Below, piece after piece: positions 34,384 through 41,230 of a DNA stretch of 64,000 nt (positions are counted from its first letter, which is position 1; every line of letters begins with the position of its first letter). Source of the stretch: an uncultured Christensenella sp. (GTDB taxonomy: Bacteria > Bacillota > Clostridia > Christensenellales > Borkfalkiaceae). A program made the position numbers and the translations under genes. A model generated the notes under the pieces. The model was not told the DNA's origin, made no database searches, and saw only the letters and a list, made by a program, of their open reading frames with translations. The stretch lies in contig CAJUEO010000001.1 in assembly GCA_910585685.1 (NCBI GenBank), forward strand, positions 210,520-274,519, in the 5' to 3' direction.

Positions 34384-35681
34384 TTAAAGTTATAACTTAC
34401 GGAACGTTTGATTTGTTGCACCAAGGGCACATCAACATACTCAAACGCGCAAGAGCATTGGGGGATTATCTCATTGTCGGAGTAACAACCGAAAATTTTG
34501 ATATTACGCGCGGCAAAATAAACGTAAGTCAAAGCCTTATGGAGCGTATGGAGGCGGTTCGTCGTACGGGACTTGCCGACGAAGTAATTCCCGAAGAATA
34601 CGAGGGGCAGAAGATAGACGATATAATAAGAAATAACGTATCCGTTTTTGCCGTTGGTTCCGATTGGGATGGGCATTTCGACTATTTAAACGAATATTGC
34701 AAGGTTATTTATCTTCCGCGTACGGAGGGCATTTCAAGCAGTCAATTGAGGGATTCGAACGCAATTAAAGTAGGCGTAGTCGGCGGCGACCCCACTGTAT
34801 ATAAGCTGATAGAACAAGCCAAAAAAGTAAACGGTTTAGAGATAAGCGGACTATATTCCGACGAGGCAGACATAGTTTTAAAAGCCGATAAAGCTTATAA
34901 AACTTTTGACGCATTGCTTGCGGAAAATGACGCCGTATATGTTGCCGTGCGTCCGGAAAACAGGTTTGAATATATAAGTCGCGCTCTTAATTCAGGCAAA
35001 CACGTTATAAGCGAATCCCCTATATCTATGGACGGTAAGCAGGCTGAAAGCCTTTATAGGCTTGCCGAGGAAAAAAAGCTTATCTTGTTCGATTCAATAA
35101 AAACAGCGTACGGTTTGCCCTTTCAAAGGCTTGTGCTTTTGATAAAGAGCGGAATTATCGGTGAAATAAAAAATATAGACGTCACCTGTACAAGTCTTGA
35201 GGTAAAGGAATGGTTGAAAGTTACAAAATACTATTCGAGCTTTACGGGTTGGGGCGCCGTCGCGCTTTTGCCCGTCTTTAAAATTTTGGGCATCGACTAT
35301 GAAAGTATATCCTTTTTAACCTTAAATTCAGACGAATTCAAAGATATCTATACTAAGGCAACGTTAAAATATAAGGACGCCGTTGCAACCGTAAACGTCG
35401 GTGTAGGGGTCAAATCAGAGGGTGATTTGAGAATTTCCGGAACGGACGGTTATATCTATGTCCCTGCGCCTTGGTGGAAGTCGGGATACTTCGAGGTAAG
35501 GTTTGAAGATTTAGCAAAAAACAAGCGTTACTTCTACGAGAACGAGGGTGACGGGCTGAGAATGGAGCTTGTCCGTTTCGTGCGTAGTATTTCGGATAAT
35601 GCAAATAACTATTATTTGAGTGATGATATAAGTATTGCAATTTGTAAAGTAATGAAGCAGTACAAAGAGGCGGCAATTTAG
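34380..35681 (+). CDS. Fusion: TagD-like cytidylyltransferase + Gfo/Idh/MocA oxidoreductase
   Basis: A 433-residue bifunctional protein. Residues 1-125 are a glycerol-3-phosphate cytidylyltransferase-like domain: TYGTFDLLHQGHINILKRA carries the HxGH nucleotidyl motif and RTEGISSSQLR the closing ISST-like motif. From about residue 133, IKVGVVGGDPTVYKLI opens an oxidoreductase of the Gfo/Idh/MocA type, with VAVRPENRFEYI and GKHVISESP (EKP-equivalent, Glu kept, Lys replaced by Ser). The joint suggests that one molecule is both activated with CTP and oxidised or reduced. It overlaps the aminotransferase gene and follows licD. A CDP-amino-alcohol such as CDP-serinol is a hypothesis only. Confidence 0.85.
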   Translation: MIKVITYGTFDLLHQGHINILKRARALGDYLIVGVTTENFDITRGKINVSQSLMERMEAVRRTGLADEVIPEEYEGQKIDDIIRNNVSVFAVGSDWDGHFDYLNEYCKVIYLPRTEGISSSQLRDSNAIKVGVVGGDPTVYKLIEQAKKVNGLEISGLYSDEADIVLKADKAYKTFDALLAENDAVYVAVRPENRFEYISRALNSGKHVISESPISMDGKQAESLYRLAEEKKLILFDSIKTAYGLPFQRLVLLIKSGIIGEIKNIDVTCTSLEVKEWLKVTKYYSSFTGWGAVALLPVFKILGIDYESISFLTLNSDEFKDIYTKATLKYKDAVATVNVGVGVKSEGDLRISGTDGYIYVPAPWWKSGYFEVRFEDLAKNKRYFYENEGDGLRMELVRFVRSISDNANNYYLSDDISIAICKVMKQYKEAAI

Positions 35682-35689
35682 GAGAATTG

Positions 35690-37600
35690 ATGAAAAAATT
35701 TTTGATTAGTTTCATAATTCTTATCTTCGGTGCTTGTCTGTTCTGCGCGTGCGCAAAAGAAGAAATTACGGTAAACTACGTTTGCGACGACGGCGGTTAT
35801 ATAATAGGTAACACCAATCAGACAATAGAAGTCGGCGGTAACTGCTCGAATATCTTTGCAATAGCCGACGAGGGATACCGATTTACAGGTTGGAACGACG
35901 GAGTTATCGCGCCGTACAGAACGGATACAAATTTACAGGAAAGCAAAACTCTGACAGCGTACTTTGAAAAGATAGAGTATGTGACGATAAATTATGTTGC
36001 TTCCGAGGGCGGTTATATCTGCGGCAACCTGAAACAGACAGTCGAAGTCGGCAGCGATTGTTCGCAGGTCAGCGCGTTTGCCAGCGAGGGATATAGATTT
36101 GTCGGTTGGAGCGACGGACTTACCGCGCCGTACAGAGTAGATACAAAGGTAGAAGAAAGTAAAACGCTGACTGCACACTTTGAAAAGATAGAGTATGTGA
36201 CGATAAATTATGTTGCTTCCGAGGGCGGATATATCTGCGGTAACCTGAAACAGACAGTCGAAGTCGGCAGCGATTGTTCTCAAGTCAGCGCGTTTGCCCA
36301 AGAAGGATACCGATTTACAGGTTGGAGCGACGGGGTTACCGCGCCGTACAGAGTAGATACAAATGTAGAAGAAAGCAAAACTCTGACAGCGCGCTTTGAA
36401 AAGATAGAGTATGTAACAATAAATTATGTTGCATCAAGCGGCGGTTTTGTATATGGAAATCTTAAACAAACTGTCGAGGTGGGTGACGATTGCACGTTGG
36501 TTTATGCGGTTTCCGACAAGGGCTACAGGTTTGTCGAGTGGAGCGACGGCTTAAAAACAGCGCAGAGGTTGGATACTCAAGTTTCCGAAAGTAAAGTAAT
36601 AACCGCGCGGTTTGAAAAGATAAACGTTTTGTTTTATTCGGATGATTTGTTGGTAAGGCAGTACGCTTTGAGTGACTTTCAAACGTTGGATATAAGCAAG
36701 ATAGTGGGATACGTATCCCGTAAAACTTTTGCAGGCTGGGAATTTACAGGTTACTATGTAGGCTATAACGGCGCAGACCCGCTGCCGCTTATAAAAACTT
36801 ATTTTACAGCGGAAAGCGATATTCCCGACATAACGTTGAACGCAGTATATGAAAGCAAAGAGGGCAACGGGCCGCAGGATTACAAGACTATTGCCCACGG
36901 TCTTGGCGGACTTAACGGGAAAACATATATAAATTCAAAGGAATCGTTCGAGTACTATTATAATCTCGGTCAAAGGTTTTTCGAGGCGGATATCAGTATA
37001 ACGCTTGATAATAAAATCGTTGTTGACCATGATGTTGGACCGAAACATTATACCTACGAGCAATTTAAGGCAAGAGCAACGGAAGGCTATACTCCTTTGG
37101 ATTTGGAAGATTTTTTTAATTTAGTCAACGAGTATTCCGACATTACGGTTGATTTGGACGTGTTGAGCGTGTATTACGGCAATAATGAGGAAATCGACGA
37201 AAACTACCGTATTTTATTCAGTGAAATTGACAGAGTTTTGCGTAAAATCGACTCGACGGCAAGCTTATACGACAGATTGATACTTGAAATATTGCCCAAC
37301 TCAAAAACGCAAATGTTCGATATTGCCAAAGAATACTGTTCCTTCAAAAACTATCTCTATGCGGAGTATTACGGCAGTACTTCACCTATAAACGATGACA
37401 ACATTGTAAAGATATGTGAATGGTGCTTAGAGAACGGCGTTTTCTATCTATCAATCGGAAATGTTACAAAAAAGTGGGTGGAGATATTTCACAGTTACGG
37501 AATATACGTTGCAGTCTTTACCTATAACGACCCCATTGTTATGTATAACTATTTCGACTTGGGCGTCGACTGTATATTTACGGACTTTACGTTTATGTAA
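35690..37600 (+). CDS. Lipoprotein with InlB-type repeats and a GDPD-like domain
   Basis: A 636-residue surface lipoprotein. MKKFLISFIILIFGACLFCAC is a lipoprotein signal with the lipidated Cys in FCAC. Four repeats of about 72 residues follow (roughly 22-310), each like GGYICGNLKQTVEVGSDC, EGYRFVGWSDG and ESKTLTAHFEK, the divergent InlB B-repeat/Flg_new type; the DNA copies are nearly identical with a 216-bp period. The last 240 residues resemble glycerophosphodiester phosphodiesterases: IAHGLGGLNGKTY, FEADISITLD and VVDHDV give the His, Glu/Asp and His set. It may trim or sense phosphodiester-linked decorations on the glycan. Start ATG 35690 follows AGGAGA; last gene of the cluster. Confidence 0.85.
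   Translation: MKKFLISFIILIFGACLFCACAKEEITVNYVCDDGGYIIGNTNQTIEVGGNCSNIFAIADEGYRFTGWNDGVIAPYRTDTNLQESKTLTAYFEKIEYVTINYVASEGGYICGNLKQTVEVGSDCSQVSAFASEGYRFVGWSDGLTAPYRVDTKVEESKTLTAHFEKIEYVTINYVASEGGYICGNLKQTVEVGSDCSQVSAFAQEGYRFTGWSDGVTAPYRVDTNVEESKTLTARFEKIEYVTINYVASSGGFVYGNLKQTVEVGDDCTLVYAVSDKGYRFVEWSDGLKTAQRLDTQVSESKVITARFEKINVLFYSDDLLVRQYALSDFQTLDISKIVGYVSRKTFAGWEFTGYYVGYNGADPLPLIKTYFTAESDIPDITLNAVYESKEGNGPQDYKTIAHGLGGLNGKTYINSKESFEYYYNLGQRFFEADISITLDNKIVVDHDVGPKHYTYEQFKARATEGYTPLDLEDFFNLVNEYSDITVDLDVLSVYYGNNEEIDENYRILFSEIDRVLRKIDSTASLYDRLILEILPNSKTQMFDIAKEYCSFKNYLYAEYYGSTSPINDDNIVKICEWCLENGVFYLSIGNVTKKWVEIFHSYGIYVAVFTYNDPIVMYNYFDLGVDCIFTDFTFM
35753..36621 (+). repeat. Four 216-bp tandem coding repeats
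   Basis: Units begin near 35753, 35970, 36186 and 36402. The unit starting GATAGAGTATGTGACGATAA recurs at 35970 and 36186 with very few differences, and again, more diverged, at 36402. The near-identity suggests recent duplication or recombination and allows copy-number change in frame (72 codons). Confidence 0.85.
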
Positions 37601-37612
37601 AAAACGGCAATC

Positions 37613-37640
37613 AAAGGAAGCTTAAAGGCTTCCTTTTTTA
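37613..37640 (+). terminator. Terminator of the polysaccharide operon
   Basis: AAAGGAAGC (37613-37621), a 6-base loop, GCTTCCTTT (37628-37636) and a T-run. Confidence 0.88.
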
Positions 37641-37662
37641 TTTTGTATATTAAAATTTGATA

Positions 37663-37854
37663 ATGGGAAAAATTCTCAATATGAAAAAAAATTCCGATAA
37701 ATTCAACGAAATTTTAAATAAGGTTGAGTGGCAAGACGTCAAGTTTGACTTCAAAATTAACGATACGCGCGTGCGCGTTAAATTTTCAAATCAGCCCAAC
37801 GCGCCCACAATAGAAGATTTGCTGGCAAAAATTGCCAACTCAAAACGCATTTGA
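37663..37854 (+). CDS. Small protein upstream of the recombinase (candidate directionality factor)
   Basis: A 63-residue frame from the ATG at 37663, or 57 residues from the ATG at 37681 (MKKNSDKFNEILNKVEW). It is rich in Lys, Asn and Asp, with a predicted helix, then strand-like DFKINDTRVRVKFSN and a terminal helix IEDLLAKIANSK. I recognise no family. It is placed after the operon terminator and ends only six bases before the recombinase promoter. Size and position match recombination directionality factors, which are small and unconserved, but there is no sequence proof. A TAAAAT box ends six bases before the ATG at 37663. Confidence 0.6.
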   Translation: MGKILNMKKNSDKFNEILNKVEWQDVKFDFKINDTRVRVKFSNQPNAPTIEDLLAKIANSKRI

Positions 37855-37859
37855 CGTGC

Positions 37860-37888
37860 TTGCAAGCATAATACAGCCGCGCTATAAT
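37860..37888 (+). promoter_or_regulatory. Promoter of the recombinase
   Basis: TTGCAA (37860-37865), 17-bp spacer, TATAAT (37883-37888), a SigA-type promoter. CATAATA at 37867-37873 also resembles a sporulation-sigma -10 box, but no convincing -35 partner is in place. Confidence 0.6.
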
Positions 37889-37945
37889 AAAAATGTGTTA
37901 AAGTATAAAGTAATTAAATGCGGATTCTTTTAGTCGCGTTTAGTT

Positions 37946-39649
37946 ATGCATATGTCCGCAAAAGTACATATGGCAAGAACAAGCAAATACAACAACGAAA
38001 ATACAGCGCTATACAGCCTAAAACCCAAGTGGCGAGCAGGGCTGTATATCCGTCTGTCACGAGAGGACGGGGACAGGGCAGAGAGCGAAAGCGTTTCCTC
38101 ACAGCGCGCAATTTTGCAAAAGTTTGTCGACGATAATCCCGAAATTACTTTTTCCGATTACTATATTGACGACGGTTGGAGCGGCACCGACTTCGAGCGT
38201 CCGTCCTTTTGCAGAATGCTTGCAGACGTCACGGGCAAAAAAATCAACTGCGTTGTAGTAAAGGACTTGTCGCGTTTCGGCAGAAACTACGTTGAATCGG
38301 GCAAATATCTCGAAACGGTGTTTCCGCTGTTCGACGTCCGCTTTATAGCGGTAAACGACGGGGTTGACAGCTATGCAAATCCCCAGTCTATGAATAACGT
38401 AATAGTGCCGTTTAAAAATATCATAAACGACGAGTACTGCCGTGACATCTCCGTAAAGGTTCGCTCGGCTCTGGATATACGGCGCCGGCAGGGCAAGTTT
38501 ATAGGTTCCTTTGCGGCTTACGGCTATAAAAAGGATCCACTCGATCACAGCCGTCTGATAATTGACGAAACGGCTGCACAGACCGTGCGCGAAATTTTTC
38601 AAAAGTTTTTATCGGGGCACAGTATTATGGGCATAGCTCGCGAACTCAACGCGCGAGCAATTCCCAACCCGTCGGCTTATAAGGTGCGCAGCGGCTTGAA
38701 CTGCGTAAAAAGCGGCACTTTATGGTGTGACGCAACCGTCCGCAGAATACTTAAAAACGAGGTGTATATAGGCAACCTTGTACAGAAAAAGAACGAGGTA
38801 ATAAGCCACAAGCTTCACGTCTGCAAGCCCGTATCCGAACAGAACAGAATAAGGGTGGAAAACACGCACGAGGCAATAATTTGCGTAGAGGACTTCGAAA
38901 AAGCCCGTGCGCTGTTGGCAAGAGATACCCGTATATCTCCGACAAGCAAAACCCTGTCGGTTTTCTCAGGCTTTATCAAGTGTGCCGATTGCGGCAGAGC
39001 TATGCAAAAACGAACTGTCAAACAGCCGTATAAAACTTACGACTACTATGTGTGTTCCACATATAAAAAATCTCGGCAAAGCTGTTCTAAGCACGCCGTC
39101 CGTAGCGACGAGCTCGAAAAAACAGTGCTTGCCTTTCTCAATAAATATATAGGCGTAGCGGTAGACTTCGACAGGTTGGCAAAATTAGTCGAAGCTTCGC
39201 AAAAAACGCAGAAAGCAACGGTAAAAATTGACGAAGAGCTAAAAAAGTGCGAGCGTGAAATTGCAAAGATTAAGGGCAATATTTTGGATTTGTATCCCGA
39301 TTATAAGGACGGGATTATTGACAGAGAGCAGTATTTTGCACTCAAAGAACGATACGAAAACTCGGTAAATACGCTCGAAGCAACTGTGGAAAGTTTTAAA
39401 GCGCAACTTGAAAAGGTTAAAGACGGCAAAGTCGGCGGCAACGAGTTTATTTCGACTTTTAAAAAGCATAGCGGGCTTGCCGTTCTCACCCGTGAAGTTG
39501 TGGTTGAATTGATAGAAAATATTTATATTCAAGCCGACGGCGGCATCGAAATTCATCTAAAATTCAAGGATTCGTATAACGCCGCGCGAGAATACTTTTC
39601 CGAAAGCAAAAACCAAACTGCCGCTATTGACAAAAAAGTAATAAAGTGA
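37946..39649 (+). CDS. Large serine recombinase (integrase)
   Basis: A site-specific DNA recombinase, 567 residues from the first ATG; starts at 37952 or 37970 are equally possible since no ribosome site is clear. The resolvase catalytic domain has the nucleophile Ser38 in GLYIRLSREDGD, then SVSSQR, and VVVKDLSRFGRNY with catalytic Arg residues. The recombinase domain (about 195-330) includes AAYGYKKDP and ATVRRILKNEVYIGN. A zinc ribbon follows, CADCGRAM and YVCSTYKKSRQSC, then a coiled coil near 430-500 and a C-terminal segment. This is the architecture of integrases that recombine short attP and attB sites. It should be the enzyme that inserted, and can excise, the element in spoVAD. Confidence 0.95.
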   Translation: MHMSAKVHMARTSKYNNENTALYSLKPKWRAGLYIRLSREDGDRAESESVSSQRAILQKFVDDNPEITFSDYYIDDGWSGTDFERPSFCRMLADVTGKKINCVVVKDLSRFGRNYVESGKYLETVFPLFDVRFIAVNDGVDSYANPQSMNNVIVPFKNIINDEYCRDISVKVRSALDIRRRQGKFIGSFAAYGYKKDPLDHSRLIIDETAAQTVREIFQKFLSGHSIMGIARELNARAIPNPSAYKVRSGLNCVKSGTLWCDATVRRILKNEVYIGNLVQKKNEVISHKLHVCKPVSEQNRIRVENTHEAIICVEDFEKARALLARDTRISPTSKTLSVFSGFIKCADCGRAMQKRTVKQPYKTYDYYVCSTYKKSRQSCSKHAVRSDELEKTVLAFLNKYIGVAVDFDRLAKLVEASQKTQKATVKIDEELKKCEREIAKIKGNILDLYPDYKDGIIDREQYFALKERYENSVNTLEATVESFKAQLEKVKDGKVGGNEFISTFKKHSGLAVLTREVVVELIENIYIQADGGIEIHLKFKDSYNAAREYFSESKNQTAAIDKKVIK

Positions 39650-39655
39650 TATAAT
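39627..39655 (+). promoter_or_regulatory. Full-consensus SigA promoter of glf (predicted leaderless)
   Basis: TTGACA (39627-39632), 17-bp spacer, TATAAT (39650-39655), a perfect match lying across the end of the recombinase gene. The glf ATG comes seven bases after the -10 box, so the transcript would begin at or next to the start codon. Confidence 0.85.
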
Positions 39656-39662
39656 ATCTATT

Positions 39663-40763
39663 ATGAAAAAATACGATTATTTAGTTGTAGGAGCAGGACT
39701 GTTCGGCGCAATTTTTGCGCACGAGGCGGTCAAAAAAGGCAAAAAAGTATTGGTTATAGATAAGCGCCCCAACGTTGCTGGCAACATCTATACCGAGGAA
39801 ATAGAGGGCATAAACGTACACAAATACGGCGCGCATATCTTCCATACCAACAATAAAGAAGTGTGGAATTATATAACGCAGTTTGCCGAGTTCAACCGTT
39901 ACACCAACTCTCCGGTTGCAAATTACAACGGTGAGCTGTACTCGCTGCCCTTTAACATGTACACGTTCAATAAAATGTGGGGGGTAGTTACGCCCGAGCA
40001 AGCCGAGGCAAAAATCAAATCCCAGCGCGAAGCTGCCGGAATAACCGAGCCCAAAAATCTTGAAGAGCAGGCAATATCCCTTGTAGGAACTGACATTTAC
40101 GAAAAATTGATTAAGGGCTATACTCAAAAACAGTGGGGCAGACCTTGCACCGAGCTGCCCTCTTTCATAATTAAACGTCTGCCGGTAAGGCTTACCTTCG
40201 ACAACAATTATTTCAATGCGCTCTATCAGGGCATACCTATGGGCGGCTATACTAAGCTTATTGAAAATATTCTTGAAAATATTGAAGTCCGACTCAATTG
40301 CGACTATCTCGAACACAGGGACGAGCTTGATAAACTTGCCGACAAAATTGTATATACGGGCGCAATCGACGCCTACTTCGGGTTTAAGTACGGCGCTTTG
40401 GAATACAGAAGCGTAAGGTTCGAAACCGAGGTTTTGGATAAGTCCAATTTTCAAGGCAACGCCGTCGTCAATTACACCGACGCGGAAACGCCGTTTACGC
40501 GCATTATCGAGCACAAATTTTTCGAGTTCGGAACTCAGCCCAAGACGGTTATCAGCCGCGAATACAGCTCGGAGTGGAAACTCGGTGACGAGCCATATTA
40601 TCCCGTAAACGATGAGAAAAACGGAGAGCTTTACGCTAAATATAAGGCGCTTGCCGACGCGGAAAGACAAGTAATTTTCGGCGGCAGACTCGGGGAATAC
40701 AAGTATTACGATATGGATAAGGTAATCGAGTCGGCTTTAAGCCTCTGTAATAAAGAATTATAA
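39663..40763 (+). CDS. glf: UDP-galactopyranose mutase
   Basis: A flavoenzyme that converts UDP-galactopyranose into UDP-galactofuranose. The 366 residues begin with the FAD motif YLVVGAGLFGAIFA and show DKRPNVAGNIYTE, KYGAHIFHT, the substrate segment GYTQKQWGRPCTELP and a C-terminal FGGRLGEYKYYDMD, all diagnostic. It lies between the recombinase and attR, apart from the main cluster and with its own strong promoter, yet probably feeds the GlfT-like GT2 of that cluster. A terminator follows before attR, which shields the spoVAD remnant from readthrough. Confidence 0.96.
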   Translation: MKKYDYLVVGAGLFGAIFAHEAVKKGKKVLVIDKRPNVAGNIYTEEIEGINVHKYGAHIFHTNNKEVWNYITQFAEFNRYTNSPVANYNGELYSLPFNMYTFNKMWGVVTPEQAEAKIKSQREAAGITEPKNLEEQAISLVGTDIYEKLIKGYTQKQWGRPCTELPSFIIKRLPVRLTFDNNYFNALYQGIPMGGYTKLIENILENIEVRLNCDYLEHRDELDKLADKIVYTGAIDAYFGFKYGALEYRSVRFETEVLDKSNFQGNAVVNYTDAETPFTRIIEHKFFEFGTQPKTVISREYSSEWKLGDEPYYPVNDEKNGELYAKYKALADAERQVIFGGRLGEYKYYDMDKVIESALSLCNKEL

Positions 40764-40773
40764 AAATCAAAAC

Positions 40774-40808
40774 GGACGAACGTATTTTCTTGCGTTCGTC
40801 CATATTTT
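40774..40808 (+). terminator. Terminator of glf
   Basis: GGACGAACG (40774-40782), 10-base loop, CGTTCGTCC (40793-40801), then ATATTTTTA. It is the last feature of the element before attR. Confidence 0.8.
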
Positions 40809-40821
40809 TATTAAATTTTCA

Positions 40822-40867
40822 TTTGTCCGTAATTGACATTTACCCCTGCCGCGGCAGACACCATAAT
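40822..40867. other. attR: right junction of the spoVAD element
   Basis: Element half 40822-40844 (TTTGTCC at 40822-40828 and TTTAC at 40839-40843), core CC 40845-40846, host half 40847-40867. The element half is the mirror image of the one in attL: blocks GTAA, TGT and GGACAAA fall at identical distances from the core. Confidence 0.75.
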
Positions 40868-41228
40868 TCAGCATTTCAAGGATACGGGCACCAATCCCGA
40901 GGACTACGATATGATTTTGACGGGTGATTTGGGCGCTTTGGGCAGCCGCATTGTCAAGGATTTGACTTGGGAAAAGGGCTTTGACATCTCTGACAATCAC
41001 GTCGATTGCGGAGAAATAGTCTACAAAGTTATCGAAAAAGAATTTCAGGGCGGCAGCGGTGCAGGTTGCTCGGCTACGGTGTTAAACTCGTACATTCTCA
41101 CTAAAATGAACGCGGGGCTATATAAGCGCATACTTTTTGCCGCTACGGGAGCTTTGCTTTCCACCGTGTCGTCGGGTCAGGGGGAAAGCATACCCTGCAT
41201 AAGCCACGCCGTGCAGTTGGAGGTCTGA
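40833..41228 (+). CDS. spoVAD: SpoVAD, C-terminal part of an interrupted gene
   Basis: The remaining 127 residues of SpoVAD, from Pro at 40845: PAAADTIIQHFKDTG, YDMILTGDLGALGS, GGSGAGCSATV and ATGALLS, matching the second half of the thiolase-like fold. The frame is closed by TAA at 40830, and a TTG at 40833 could add four foreign residues (TFT) but has no ribosome site, so this part is probably silent while the element is in place. Excision would join it in frame to the part ending at 20021. GGAGG at 41218-41222 near its end serves spoVAE. Confidence 0.9.
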   Translation: MTFTPAAADTIIQHFKDTGTNPEDYDMILTGDLGALGSRIVKDLTWEKGFDISDNHVDCGEIVYKVIEKEFQGGSGAGCSATVLNSYILTKMNAGLYKRILFAATGALLSTVSSGQGESIPCISHAVQLEV

Positions 41229-41230
41229 TT

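Larger units (their letters stand above)
20022..40844 (+). mobile_element. 20.8-kb serine-recombinase element inserted in spoVAD, carrying a polysaccharide cluster
   Basis: The interval between the two CC cores is 20,823 bp. Its genes run on the plus strand: GDP-mannose enzymes, glycosyltransferases, Wzy, Wzx, LicD, an aminotransferase, a cytidylyltransferase fusion, a GDPD lipoprotein, a small unknown gene, a large serine recombinase and glf. No phage structural, replication or conjugation genes are seen, so it is either a minimal integrative element or cannot spread alone. The ends joined at CC make a 48-bp imperfect palindrome (attP), and the restored host site is also dyad-symmetric. Base composition inside looks more AT-rich than outside. 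It resembles skin-type intervening elements in form; regulated excision is not shown by sequence. Confidence 0.85.

Noticed and set aside
33298..35681. Complete aminoethylphosphonate pathway
   Set aside because: The aminotransferase resembles AEP transaminase, but no PEP mutase or phosphonopyruvate decarboxylase is encoded in the window, and the cytidylyltransferase is TagD-like rather than PntC-like.
35753..36621. Repeats as a CRISPR array
   Set aside because: The period is 216 bp, units are contiguous coding repeats without unique spacers, and no cas genes are present.
37918..38136. 72-codon frame overlapping the recombinase start
   Set aside because: It runs out of phase through the conserved catalytic domain of the recombinase and the peptide has no similarity to known proteins.
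39681..40670. Antisense frame of 329 codons opposite glf
   Set aside because: glf is unmistakable on the plus strand; the reverse frame has no start signal and no known domains.
20022..40844. Interpretation of the insert as a prophage
   Set aside because: No terminase, capsid, tail, lysis or phage replication genes are present; only the integrase-like recombinase is shared with phages.
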